Both the position numbers and the translations under genes were made by a program. Shown piece after piece: positions 9,391-18,154 of a DNA stretch of 64,000 nt (its first letter is position 1; each line of letters begins with the position of its first letter). The stretch is from Shewanella metallivivens (GTDB taxonomy: Bacteria; Pseudomonadota; Gammaproteobacteria; Enterobacterales; Shewanellaceae): assembly GCF_028750675.1 (NCBI RefSeq), contig NZ_JAQQPZ010000004.1:1-64000 (forward strand). The letters are read 5' to 3'. The notes under the pieces are model-generated. The model was not told where the DNA came from. It was given only the letters and a program-made list of their open reading frames with translations, and searched no databases.

Positions 9391-9406
9391 TAAATCCCCC
9401 GATTTA
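9391..9406 (-). promoter_or_regulatory. Shine-Dalgarno in a hairpin loop before cytochrome copy B
   Basis: Same TAAATC-GGGG-GATTTA arrangement two bases before ATG as for copy A. The surrounding ~55-base leader (with TATATTTTGTA further upstream) is conserved between the two genes. Confidence 0.6.
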
Positions 9407-9588
9407 GATTTGTTAGTTTTGCACCTACAAAATATAAGGATTTAAACAAAAATACCCGCGCCATATAACAAACCTGTGATGCTTGGTTGCAAATTCAATA
9501 GCGGAAATTGGTGATTTTAATTTTGGTTATACATGAATGTGAAACTACCAATTTCACATTTTACTACCCCAAAGAGGTATCTAAAATT
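9407..9588 (-). other. Upstream region of cytochrome copy B
   Basis: Non-coding. The part nearest the gene is homologous to the copy A leader as far as a TGTGAT...TTGGTTG block (~9475-9492), which is conserved in both. Beyond that the two upstream regions diverge, and the FNR-like site of copy A is not present here. No confident promoter was assigned. Confidence 0.4.
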
Positions 9589-9623
9589 CAAAAAAAAAGT
9601 TTGAACCATGAAAGTTCAAACTT
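9589..9623 (-). terminator. Terminator of the LysR gene
   Basis: On the minus strand a 10-bp stem AAGTTTGAAC/GTTCAAACTT with a 7-base loop is followed by a long T-run. It lies ~105 bases after the LysR stop. Confidence 0.85.
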
Positions 9624-9727
9624 AAAACACACAAAGCACTGATATTGCAGGATTAAATCAAATAAAGTGTAATAAAGTTGTTAAGTCAGCCATGACACGT
9701 ATAAAGGTTACTTTTTATACAGCAAGT

Positions 9728-10684
9728 CTATTTCAAGACAGAGTTAACAATATTAATTATCATTCCCCGTAAATCGGCAGAATAACGTCGATAATGCTCT
9801 GCACGCTCAATTAAACAATAATTTGGCATCGGCATCACTGAATGAAGTCGTTCAAGTTCTACTTTCGGTAAGCGCTTTACGCGTAATTGTGGGAGTTGCT
9901 CTGCAAAAGAGCCTTCATGACAAATGGCTAATGACAAACTATTCATGGTTAATATATGCCAATACCAATCCTCTAACTTGCCAACATACTCAATGTCTTC
10001 TAATAACAAGCCATTGTTTTGGCAATACAGTTCTAATGGATCAATACGATTATTAAAACCGCGACAACGTAAATACACCAGCGAATGTTGCACAATATCT
10101 TCAATTTTAATGTTATCGGCATTATCCCAAAAAGGGTGTTTCGCATTGCCGACAACAGAAACGTTACTCGGACTTGCTATAGGATAAACATCTAACCCAT
10201 GAGAATCTTGGGTATCATAACCGATACCAAAATCTAACTCGCCATTGTAAATCAACTCTTCTGTGTCAGCTTGCCAACTGTGTAATCTAACTTTACCGAC
10301 AGTATCTTGAGGGCACTCACTTAACGCTATGGCAACACTGGTAATAATGTTTGGCGAAACAGCAACATGCAATACGCTACGTTTACATTGATTGATATTT
10401 TCTTCAACCGAGCGCTCCATTTGGCTAAACATGTCACAAAGCTGACAAACCGGATGATATAAACGATCCGCTAATGGCGTCGGCTTAAGCCCCTGTTGAC
10501 GGCGAAAAAACAGTTCGTCATTAAAAATAATGCGCAACGACGTTAAACAGCGACTAATCTTGGGCGCAGATACAGCCAACTCTTTTGCAGCAAAATTTGC
10601 ATAACCGGTTTCATAAATGAACTTAAATACCATTAAGCTAAATACATCGAGTTCACTGACTTTTTTTAATGCTTGTAAATCCAC
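9728..10684 (-). CDS. LysR-family transcriptional regulator
   Basis: A 318-residue protein. Residues ~10-70 form the winged helix-turn-helix (SLMVFKFIYETGYANFAAKELAVSAPKISRCLTSLR, split here only for naming). The rest is a periplasmic-binding-protein-like effector domain with the typical LDFGIGY and VSVVGNAKHPF strands. It lies upstream of the two cytochromes on the same strand and has its own terminator, so it is a candidate regulator of them. That link is inferred from position alone. The recognition helix region differs from the usual LysR 'QPALSRxI' pattern (APKISRCL), which suggests a divergent subgroup. Ligand unknown. Confidence 0.88.
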   Translation of the reverse strand: MDLQALKKVSELDVFSLMVFKFIYETGYANFAAKELAVSAPKISRCLTSLRIIFNDELFFRRQQGLKPTPLADRLYHPVCQLCDMFSQMERSVEENINQCKRSVLHVAVSPNIITSVAIALSECPQDTVGKVRLHSWQADTEELIYNGELDFGIGYDTQDSHGLDVYPIASPSNVSVVGNAKHPFWDNADNIKIEDIVQHSLVYLRCRGFNNRIDPLELYCQNNGLLLEDIEYVGKLEDWYWHILTMNSLSLAICHEGSFAEQLPQLRVKRLPKVELERLHSVMPMPNYCLIERAEHYRRYSADLRGMIINIVNSVLK

Positions 10685-10748
10685 GTTATATCCAACCCGT
10701 TGCCGATGAACACATAAATTAGCACGTTAAGCGGCTTAAAAATTTGAT

Positions 10749-11462
10749 CTACTGCTGAATTACACAATCAATTTCAGCTTTTGTTAATGAACGAAATTCT
10801 CCGGGTAACAAGGTGTTATCAAGTACAATCTCTCCTATCGACTCACGATGCAATCCGACCACAGGATTGCGAAAACGGCCAAACATGCGCTTTATTTGAT
10901 GATACTTACCTTCGCATAAACTCACCCTTGCCTGATGGCTCGACAAAATCGTTAGGGTTGCGGGTAATGTTGTTATATTTTCAAATTCAAAATACATCCC
11001 ATGAGCAAATGCGTCGATATATCGCTCATCAATTGGGTTGGCTAAGGTGACAATATAATGTTTATCTACTTTATTGTTAGGCGCCATTAATGCCGCAGAC
11101 CACTTCGCATCATTGGTTATCAATAATAGTCCTGTTGAATGTAAATCAAGTCGCCCTGCAATATGCAGCATATCGTGCTCAACGCCCAATAATAAACTGA
11201 GAGCCGTAGAATGTTTGTCATCAACCGTTGCACTCACTACACCATCAGGTTTATTGAGCATGTAATATTGCTTTTGGTATTGCTGTAAAACCACCTCATT
11301 ACACACAATATGACTAAATTCATCAATCAACAAATCAGGTGATTTAGCCCACTTACCGTCTACCATCACTTTATTGCCAATTAATAACTGACGAACCATT
11401 TTTTTAGGAACCTGTAATCTACGAGCAATAAATTGATCCAGTCGACCACGCTTAGATGCCAT
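10749..11462 (-). CDS. rsuA: RsuA-family 16S rRNA pseudouridine synthase
   Basis: A 237-residue protein predicted to isomerise a uridine in rRNA; RsuA modifies U516 of 16S rRNA. The N-terminal S4-like domain is residues ~5-60 (GRLDQFIARRLQVPKKMVRQLL). The catalytic motif is AGRLDLHSTGLLL with the nucleophilic Asp, and downstream are EGKYHQIKRMFG and the C-terminal LPGEFRSLTKAEID, which parallels E. coli RsuA (PGEYRPLTEEEI). A GAGG Shine-Dalgarno precedes the ATG. It is divergent from glnD with a 70-base gap. RsuA is the best subfamily; an RluE/RluF-type enzyme is less likely because those differ in the C-terminal tail. Confidence 0.82.
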   Translation of the reverse strand: MASKRGRLDQFIARRLQVPKKMVRQLLIGNKVMVDGKWAKSPDLLIDEFSHIVCNEVVLQQYQKQYYMLNKPDGVVSATVDDKHSTALSLLLGVEHDMLHIAGRLDLHSTGLLLITNDAKWSAALMAPNNKVDKHYIVTLANPIDERYIDAFAHGMYFEFENITTLPATLTILSSHQARVSLCEGKYHQIKRMFGRFRNPVVGLHRESIGEIVLDNTLLPGEFRSLTKAEIDCVIQQ

Positions 11463-11532
11463 AAAACCTCACTATACCAATTTGATTAAGAATACCTTAT
11501 TCTGTTTACGGACTACATTAATAAGGAGTAAC

Positions 11533-14175
11533 ATGCTTTCGCTACCTGCTAGTACAGATATGCGCCCTGACATGACCACCGCTGAGTTTAAACAGGCGAT
11601 TAAGTCACTGGATCTATTTTTACAAGAGAACATATTTCAAAGTGCAATTAACGACACCTTGAATAAGCGATCGCAGTTTTTCGACACTCTACTATGCCTA
11701 CTCTGGCAATCTCTCGAACTAGACAATAATCATGTCTCGCTTAACGCAGTTGGCGGTTATGGCAGGCAAACCTTACATCCCTTTTCAGACATTGATATCT
11801 GCATTATCCACGATGGTAAACTGTCTGCCAGCGACGGCGCTAAAGTCAGCGAGTTTTTAACTCAATTATGGGATATTGGCCTCGACTTAGGCCATGCAGT
11901 ACGTAGCTTAAAAGATACCTTCCAAGCCTGTAAAGAAGATGTCACCATCGCCACCAGTTTACTTGAAATCAGGCATTTATACGGTAATACCGAGCATCAA
12001 CAACAAGTATTAAGCGCATTATATGGCCAGGATTTATGGCAAAGCCAAGCGTTTTTTAATGCAAAACTAAGCGAACAACAAGAGCGCCATGCCAAAGCTC
12101 AAGACACGTCATTCAGTATCGAACCTAATTTAAAAACCAGCCCGGGTGGTATTCGCGATATTCAAACCCTCACTTGGGTTGCCCGTAAGCATTTTGGTGT
12201 GTCCAGTATGCAGTCGTTACGACGCTTTGGCTTTTTAACCAATGATGAATACTCAGAATTAATGGAGTGCCAACACTTTTTGTTTCGAGTGCGTTTTGCT
12301 CTGCACCAAGCAGCACAGCGCTCAGAAAACCGTTTGTTACTGCAGCATCAAGCTGAAGTAGCCAAATTGATGGGCTTTGGTGATGGTATGCCCATCGGTG
12401 AAAGCGGCAATATCGCCATTGAAAAAATGATGCGTCAGCTGTTTAGAGCAATGAAACGCATTGGCGAATTAAATAAAATTCTCATGGCGTATTTTCAACG
12501 GGAAATTATTCCGCAACTCAATCCAGAAATCATCCCAATTAATGACAACTTTGAAATAGTCGACCAGTACATTCATGTGCGTGATGAAACGGTATTTATT
12601 GATCGTACTCAAATCATGGCGTTATTTGAATTTATTGCCATTCACCATGACAAAATCATCGGCATTAGCGCCGAAACCTTACGCTCACTGCGTCAAGTGA
12701 GACGCCGCCTCATGGGCGATTTACAAGATTTTCAGCGTTGCCGTGAACAATTTAAAGCCATTTTTGCCCACCCTCAAGGTATGGGCCTCGCGATTACCTT
12801 AATGCATCAACATGGTATTTTAGCTTCGTATTTACCGCAGTGGCGTGAAGTGGTCGGCCAAATGCAGTTTGATTTATTTCATGCTTACACCGTCGATGAA
12901 CACACCCATAAGGTGCTAAAAAACATTTATGCCTACGGCAAAGACATAAAAAGCCTCGATAAAGACCTCGCGTTAGCAGCAGACATTTACCAAAAAATGT
13001 CCAATAAATCGACCTTGTTATTTGGCGCATTATTTCATGATTTGGCCAAAGGTCGTGGTGGTGATCACAGTGAGTTAGGCGCTGTTGATGCCAATATGTT
13101 TGCCAAGTTCCACGGCCTAAAAGTGTCACAGCAAAAGCTGATTAGTTGGTTAGTTGAAAACCATTTATTAATGTCGATTACCTCGCAACGCATGGATATT
13201 TACGACTCAGAAGTCGTCAATGCCTTTGCCAAAAAAGTCGGCACCCTTACCCGATTAGACGCACTATATTGCCTGACCATTGCCGATATACAAGCGACTA
13301 ACGATGACCTATGGAACGACTGGAAAGCCTCGTTATTACAAGATTTATACTTTATTACTCGCAAAGCATTGCGGGGCGGATTTGAAAATGTGTTGCAAAT
13401 CCGTACTCTCGTGCGCGAGCATAAGCAAGAAGCGCTCAACCTGTTAAATGCCGATGAAACGACAGCCGATGCGATTAAATCACTGTGGCAACGTTTACCG
13501 ATAGGTTTTTTCAGTAATGCTGAAGCCGACGATATTGCCAGATACACCCAAGCATTATTGCAACATACCCAAAGCCCAGCTGAAGACAATCAATACAATA
13601 CATTGATTTTACTCGACGACTCAGTGGTTAAAGGTTGCAGCGACGTATTTGTTTATACCAAAGATAGAGCGGGGCTATTTGTTAAATTATTTAATACCTT
13701 AGCGGCACTGCGAATGTCGGTAAAACAAGCCCAAATTGCCCGCACTAAAGACGGTTATGTAGTTGAATCATTTAAAGTACTCGACTTTGACGAGAAACCA
13801 ATTACCAGCGCTCAACGGCGCAAACAAGTGCTTAACAAGTTATATCAAGTGCTCGATAAAGATGTCACCATCCCTAAAAGACGGGCATCAAGACGTCATC
13901 AAAGCTTTGATAATCACCCCAGCATTGAGTTTTTATATTCACGAAAATCAACCCGTACCTTAGTGAATATATCTGCACTAGACACCAGTGAGTTTATGGA
14001 GCAAATCGCCAGTGCATTTCGAGCACTCGACCTTAATATCCATTCTGCGACCATCAGTACGGTAGGCGAGCGTGCCGACAACGTGTTCTCAATCTCCAAT
14101 AAGCAAGACCAGCAATTAACCTCTGAAGAACAGCAACAATTGACCCTAGAATTGGCGAATGCCATCACGGGTTAG
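11533..14175 (+). CDS. glnD: GlnD-type bifunctional [protein-PII] uridylyltransferase / uridylyl-removing enzyme
   Basis: About 880 residues, the usual GlnD length. It senses glutamine and uridylylates or deuridylylates PII proteins. Domains: nucleotidyltransferase with VGGYGRQTLHPFSDIDI (~72-90), GlnD-specific linker (SPGGIRDIQTL), HD hydrolase with LFHDLAKGRGGDHSELGA (~500), ACT1 at ~703 (DRAGLFVKL) and ACT2 at ~806. The start at 11533 follows AAGGAGTAAC; an in-frame ATG at 11482 lacks a comparable ribosome-binding site. Two oddities. The gene is not beside dapD/map/rpsB, where gammaproteobacterial glnD usually sits. ACT2 reads SALDTSEFMEQIA where E. coli has IALDQPGLLARVG, losing the Pro-Gly turn normally involved in ligand binding. 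It may be a second copy; a genome-wide check would settle this. Confidence 0.9.
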   Translation: MLSLPASTDMRPDMTTAEFKQAIKSLDLFLQENIFQSAINDTLNKRSQFFDTLLCLLWQSLELDNNHVSLNAVGGYGRQTLHPFSDIDICIIHDGKLSASDGAKVSEFLTQLWDIGLDLGHAVRSLKDTFQACKEDVTIATSLLEIRHLYGNTEHQQQVLSALYGQDLWQSQAFFNAKLSEQQERHAKAQDTSFSIEPNLKTSPGGIRDIQTLTWVARKHFGVSSMQSLRRFGFLTNDEYSELMECQHFLFRVRFALHQAAQRSENRLLLQHQAEVAKLMGFGDGMPIGESGNIAIEKMMRQLFRAMKRIGELNKILMAYFQREIIPQLNPEIIPINDNFEIVDQYIHVRDETVFIDRTQIMALFEFIAIHHDKIIGISAETLRSLRQVRRRLMGDLQDFQRCREQFKAIFAHPQGMGLAITLMHQHGILASYLPQWREVVGQMQFDLFHAYTVDEHTHKVLKNIYAYGKDIKSLDKDLALAADIYQKMSNKSTLLFGALFHDLAKGRGGDHSELGAVDANMFAKFHGLKVSQQKLISWLVENHLLMSITSQRMDIYDSEVVNAFAKKVGTLTRLDALYCLTIADIQATNDDLWNDWKASLLQDLYFITRKALRGGFENVLQIRTLVREHKQEALNLLNADETTADAIKSLWQRLPIGFFSNAEADDIARYTQALLQHTQSPAEDNQYNTLILLDDSVVKGCSDVFVYTKDRAGLFVKLFNTLAALRMSVKQAQIARTKDGYVVESFKVLDFDEKPITSAQRRKQVLNKLYQVLDKDVTIPKRRASRRHQSFDNHPSIEFLYSRKSTRTLVNISALDTSEFMEQIASAFRALDLNIHSATISTVGERADNVFSISNKQDQQLTSEEQQQLTLELANAITG

Positions 14176-14194
14176 CCAAGATACAACAAAGGTA

Positions 14195-14470
14195 GGGCCT
14201 GTTGATCTTTCAAGGTTGTTTTTGCAGCGAATTGTTGGCCATTACTCACATTTACAATTGCGCGGCAGAGACTTCGAGGTGTAGTTATTCTACATAAGAA
14301 GTCGATAACGCAGTAAAAATGGCCAACAAACGCTGCCCGAAGGGTTCGGCTAAAAACGTTTTACTCTTTGTTGAAAGGATTTTGCTTAGATGACTAGGCA
14401 TCAATCCATTCGCCTAGATTAAAACGTTTTTAACTCGAACAAAATTCAACCAGCAAAGGTCAACAGGCCC
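14195..14470 (+). mobile_element. MITE-like non-autonomous element, copy 1
   Basis: 276 bases without a gene, bounded by terminal inverted repeats GGGCCTGTTGATCTTT and AAAGGTCAACAGGCCC. A TA dinucleotide flanks each end (14193-14194 and 14471-14472). A highly similar copy in opposite orientation lies at 34489-34779. TA target duplication and short terminal repeats fit elements moved by IS630/Tc1-mariner-type transposases, but no such transposase is in the window. The element fills most of the glnD-downstream gap. Confidence 0.85.
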
Positions 14471-14553
14471 TAGCCATTAGTTTGCACTTTACTTTGAGCA
14501 AACCAATGGCTATGCGATAATGACATTCATTCTATTACCAATAGTAAATCATC

Positions 14554-15057
14554 ATGTCACAAGCGTTTCATTACACAACAGAATATGTGCTAGATAAAAC
14601 CTACTTTGAAGAATGCTTTGATCAGTCTGTTAGTCCCCAAACGCATCCCAAGCAATACCTTAAAACGGTCATCTTTGTGGTAATCGGCTTAGGTATTTTA
14701 CTGCTCGACAACCTCAGTCAATTACCTATCAGCAATAAAGAAACCTACTATTTAGGCTATTTTTTTATTGGTCTCGGTGTGGTGGAATGGTTAAGCATTC
14801 GCTTTAAAAGAACCTGGTGGTTATGGCGTCAAATGATGAGCAAAGCAGCTGGCGACAAGGTGACCTTAGAGATTAATGATGCGGGTATTCACAGTCAATC
14901 AACCCATGTTAATCAACAGATTGCATGGACAGATGTTTATCGTGTCACCCAAACTGAAGCAGGCTTTTTAATCGCCCTGCAAAAAAGCACCACCTACTTA
15001 TCTAAACGCTGCCTAGATGCAGCAAGTATTGAGTTTATTGCCAGCAAACAATCGTAG
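14554..15057 (+). CDS. YcxB-like membrane protein
   Basis: A 167-residue protein with two adjacent hydrophobic segments (~50-95: TVIFVVIGLGILLLDN and YYLGYFFIGLGVVEWL) followed by a soluble domain containing EINDAGIHSQSTHVNQQIAWTD. This resembles the YcxB-like C-terminal domain family, where two membrane helices precede a PH-like beta domain. Function in that family is unknown. It sits between the MITE and a convergent UDG-family gene and is probably monocistronic. Confidence 0.7.
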   Translation: MSQAFHYTTEYVLDKTYFEECFDQSVSPQTHPKQYLKTVIFVVIGLGILLLDNLSQLPISNKETYYLGYFFIGLGVVEWLSIRFKRTWWLWRQMMSKAAGDKVTLEINDAGIHSQSTHVNQQIAWTDVYRVTQTEAGFLIALQKSTTYLSKRCLDAASIEFIASKQS

Positions 15058-15058
15058 T

Positions 15059-15721
15059 TTACGCTAATGCCTCGCTAACGCGTTGCTGAATATGGCTGAG
15101 CAAATCCTGTTCAAACCAAGGATTGCGGCTCAACCAGATATTATTGCGAGGGCTCGGGTGCGGTAATGGTACAAATAAAGGCCCAAAGCTGCGCCACTGT
15201 TTTACCGTTTCGGTGAGCGTTTTGGGCTTGTTAGCGATATCGTCATCATCTAACTCGCTATGGGCTAATGCATTAATCGTTAAGCGATGCTCACGTAAAT
15301 AATACTGCTGTGCATATTGGCCAACCAACAACACTAATTTAACCTGAGTTAAGTGAGCCAATAATAACGCGTGCCACTTAGGGGCGCACTCTGGTCTAGG
15401 AGGTAAGTCACCCGATTGACCTTTTTTAGCGGTAGTCGCGGTATAACTCCCTGGGTAACAAAAGCCCATAGGCATAATGGCGACCTGCTTAGCATCGTAA
15501 AATACCTCACGGCTTACGCCTAACCACTCACGTAACCTGTCGCCACTGGCATCATTGAAAGGAATACCCGTTTCATGCACTTTACGCCCTGGCGCCTGGC
15601 CAATAATCAATATTTTTGCTTGAGGGTCGAGTTGCACCACAGGACGAGCTCCCTGCGCTAAAAAGGGGGCACAAATTTGGCATTGATTAACTTGAATAAG
15701 TAAAGATTCCATATCTGACAT
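15059..15721 (-). CDS. Uracil-DNA glycosylase superfamily protein
   Basis: A 220-residue protein with the UDG fold motifs of the family 4/5-like group: LIIGQAPGRKVHETGIPFNDASG (read as two parts, GQAPG and the PFNDASG loop) at ~38-60, a central CYPGSY region, and PLPHPSPRN near residue 185 as motif 2. Two N-terminal cysteines (CQIC, ~14-17) echo the Fe-S-binding cysteines of family 4, but a clear four-Cys set is not visible. The likely role is removal of uracil or a related base from DNA; for this subgroup activity is not established. Its stop lies next to the convergent YcxB-like gene. Confidence 0.8.
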   Translation of the reverse strand: MSDMESLLIQVNQCQICAPFLAQGARPVVQLDPQAKILIIGQAPGRKVHETGIPFNDASGDRLREWLGVSREVFYDAKQVAIMPMGFCYPGSYTATTAKKGQSGDLPPRPECAPKWHALLLAHLTQVKLVLLVGQYAQQYYLREHRLTINALAHSELDDDDIANKPKTLTETVKQWRSFGPLFVPLPHPSPRNNIWLSRNPWFEQDLLSHIQQRVSEALA

Positions 15722-15829
15722 CGATGTTGCTCAATTTAAATAAATAACCGGACAAATCGCTATATCCAAAGGAACTAAGCTGAAGTAATATTTGTCAAAA
15801 TAACAAAGTTCTCCCAAGAAGGAACAACT

Positions 15830-16096
15830 ATGCCATCTTTTATTACCCGCACAACGATTACTCGCTCTACCCTCGCTGCATTATTTGCTAGCTGCGTCGC
15901 TGTCAGCTTTACCGCTAGCGCATTACCCAGCGCACCACTTAAAGATGTTTTATCATTAAAAGAAGCTTGCCAGCAAATAGCCATTGAAGACCAATTACCC
16001 GAAAATGAAGTTGGTGTATTTTTATTAGATTGCGTTAATGACCAACTCACCGAAATGGGCTACGAGCGCATTGCCAGCCTAGACGAACTTCAATAG
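15830..16096 (+). CDS. Small secreted protein, unknown function
   Basis: 88 residues with a Sec signal peptide (hydrophobic TLAALFASCVAVSFTASA, cleavage near residue 31) and a short acidic mature part with one Cys pair separated by ~20 residues (EACQQ...LLDCVN), possibly a disulfide. AGAAGGAACAACT gives a good ribosome-binding site and a strong terminator follows. Not recognised. Confidence 0.75.
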   Translation: MPSFITRTTITRSTLAALFASCVAVSFTASALPSAPLKDVLSLKEACQQIAIEDQLPENEVGVFLLDCVNDQLTEMGYERIASLDELQ

Positions 16097-16125
16097 CCCC
16101 TAATAATAACTCGCATCAACTCACA

Positions 16126-16160
16126 GCCATAAAAAACGCCGACAAGGCGTTTTTTATGGC
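16126..16160 (+). terminator. Strong bidirectional terminator
   Basis: Perfect 15-bp inverted repeat, GCCATAAAAAACGCC / GGCGTTTTTTATGGC with a GACAA loop. A partial second copy of the right arm (AAGGCGTTTTTTATAGC) follows at ~16167-16184. Confidence 0.9.
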
Positions 16161-16202
16161 AATTACAAGGCGTTTTTTATAGCGATGACAAGGTATAAAG
16201 CT

Positions 16203-16586
16203 TTAAAAAGCTTGGCAAAATATCGCTATCGACGCGCCTATCGCCACAAACCAAGATAACGACCGCATTGTGCTGTAATCTAATAAATACAACACATGGT
16301 ACACCACTCTGGCAACCACATGGACAATGGCTAATAATGCCACCACATCGGTTACGTTGTTGGTGAGCAAAGCCGTTAATACCGCAATGCCAAATACAAT
16401 GAGCGACTCAAATGCATTTTGGTGCCCTGCCAATGCTCGCGCTCCAAAACCGGTTAATTGCGCTTGCTGCGCACGTGGATGGTTATTGTCATAACGGCCC
16501 AATTTTGTCATTGCCATGGCCACAGGCACTTTAGCGATATATGGCAGTAACATGGCTATCAATAAACAAATCAATATGGTTTGCAT
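16203..16586 (-). CDS. MAPEG-family membrane protein
   Basis: 127 residues and four hydrophobic segments, the size and topology of bacterial MAPEG proteins. Family-like features are RAQQAQLTGFGARALAGHQNAFESL (quoted in parts: the ARALAGHQNAFE block is the MAPEG hallmark) and the ARVVYHVLY helix. The eukaryotic family acts on glutathione and eicosanoids; the bacterial members are uncharacterised. Not obviously linked to the neighbouring kinase gene, which ends at 16808. Confidence 0.85.
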   Translation of the reverse strand: MQTILICLLIAMLLPYIAKVPVAMAMTKLGRYDNNHPRAQQAQLTGFGARALAGHQNAFESLIVFGIAVLTALLTNNVTDVVALLAIVHVVARVVYHVLYLLDYSTMRSLSWFVAIGASIAIFCQAF

Positions 16587-16807
16587 GGTATCCCTTCCCT
16601 AGTTATTTTTTTAATGAGGTCATACAGACAAATAATCATCTTCAGTAATGAGTATGCGTGCTTCTAGCATAAAGTAATTATCGTAAACTACACGTTAAAA
16701 ATTAATGATATTCAGTACCAGACGGTGAACAGTTAGGTGACACTGATGGTGAATAGATACCGGTTAAACGGGTTGCCACCGAAGGAGCTAAACAATAAAA
16801 ATGAGCA

Positions 16808-18154
16808 TTATTGAGCAGGTAACCATACTTTGACGCTTAAGCCCCCCTCGGGGCGGTTTTGCATACTAATTCGGCCACCGTGGGCTTCAATAATCTCACG
16901 GCACAATGGTAAACCAATACCGGTACCCGACTGTTTAGTGGAATAAAAAGGTAATAATGCTTGCGACAATACCTCGGTTGACATTCCGCAGCCCTGATCT
17001 TCTACTTTAACGACCAATCCGTTAACAGGATGGGTCACTTCTTCAAACATTACCGACACAGTGTCTGCTGGCGTTCCAGACTCGTGGGCATTTTTAAGCA
17101 GATTGATAAAAACCTGCTCTAATTGCACGGCATCGAGTTTTATCGGCTTAACCGGTAAAGGGGATAACAGCTTAAATGGATATTGCTGAGCCAATTGCTG
17201 GGTCATGTTAGCCCAATCAATCAAGGCTTTTTGTGGCTGTGGCAACTTTGCAAACTGCGCATAATGCGAAATAAATTGGCTTAAGTGTGTGGTGCGATTT
17301 TCAATGGTATCAAAAATTAATTGCAGCTTGTTGTTATCTAAATGCTGGGTTAAAAACTTGCCAGAATTAACCATAGAAGCAATGGGAGCCACCGAATTAT
17401 TCAGCTCATGGCTAATAATCCTAATCACCTTTTTCCACACTGCCACCTCTTGGCGATTAAGCTCTTTGGTGAGTTGTTTAAGCAAAATCAAATGGTGTTG
17501 CTGATTATTTTGAGTAAAGCGGCCACGAGAAATATGCCAGGTCTCAACATCGCCACTATCGGCAAGATTACCACTGTCATCACCCGCACTATCGCTGCTT
17601 GCCATCGAAAACAGCCCTTCTTGCTCACTGTGCAATGCTGCTTTTAACGCATCGGGCAGCAACGCAGCAAGATCTGGCATTAACATGCCTTCTATTTTGA
17701 CACCGTGATTGAACAAATGCCTAGCAGCACCATTGGCATACACAACCCGCTGCGCGTCATCGATTAATAACATTACATTAGGCGAGTTCTGAATGACCTT
17801 ATCGAGCATTAATTCACGCTGATAAATAAACTGGCGCTCGCTACGCAATTTTGCCGAGGCTTGATTGTATAAACTCACGAGTCTATCGAGTTGTGGCTCG
17901 CCGTAGGGATGCAATGACACACTAAAATCGTTGTCTTTAAAGTTAAGCAGACCGATTTCAAGCGCTTGCAGGCTTTCATTGAGTCGTGTGATAAGCCACC
18001 TGCTGCCAACATAACACACCACTAGCATTACAATCAGCGCCAACCACAAGGCAGCATCACCTAAAATAAACCACACTAACGCGCCACACAGTACACCTAA
18101 CAAACAGCTAAGCATATTGGCAATGACCAGCTTGCTTTGCAGCGACAACATCAT
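16808..18154 (-). CDS. Sensor histidine kinase of the efflux cassette
   Basis: A 448-residue membrane kinase. Two N-terminal transmembrane segments (~8-55) have essentially no periplasmic loop between them, so it probably senses within or near the membrane. A HAMP-like linker and a PAS-like region (~120-190) follow. The phospho-acceptor H box is IRIISHELNNSVAPI (His near 249), and the ATPase domain has VFINLLKNAHE (N box), VKVEDQGCGM and GTGIGLPLCREIIEAHGG. The SHELNNS form, with Asn after Leu-Asn, is typical of kinases paired with NtrC-type regulators. Start and upstream stop overlap as ATGA, so it is translationally coupled to the response regulator. Confidence 0.92.
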   Translation of the reverse strand: MMLSLQSKLVIANMLSCLLGVLCGALVWFILGDAALWLALIVMLVVCYVGSRWLITRLNESLQALEIGLLNFKDNDFSVSLHPYGEPQLDRLVSLYNQASAKLRSERQFIYQRELMLDKVIQNSPNVMLLIDDAQRVVYANGAARHLFNHGVKIEGMLMPDLAALLPDALKAALHSEQEGLFSMASSDSAGDDSGNLADSGDVETWHISRGRFTQNNQQHHLILLKQLTKELNRQEVAVWKKVIRIISHELNNSVAPIASMVNSGKFLTQHLDNNKLQLIFDTIENRTTHLSQFISHYAQFAKLPQPQKALIDWANMTQQLAQQYPFKLLSPLPVKPIKLDAVQLEQVFINLLKNAHESGTPADTVSVMFEEVTHPVNGLVVKVEDQGCGMSTEVLSQALLPFYSTKQSGTGIGLPLCREIIEAHGGRISMQNRPEGGLSVKVWLPAQ

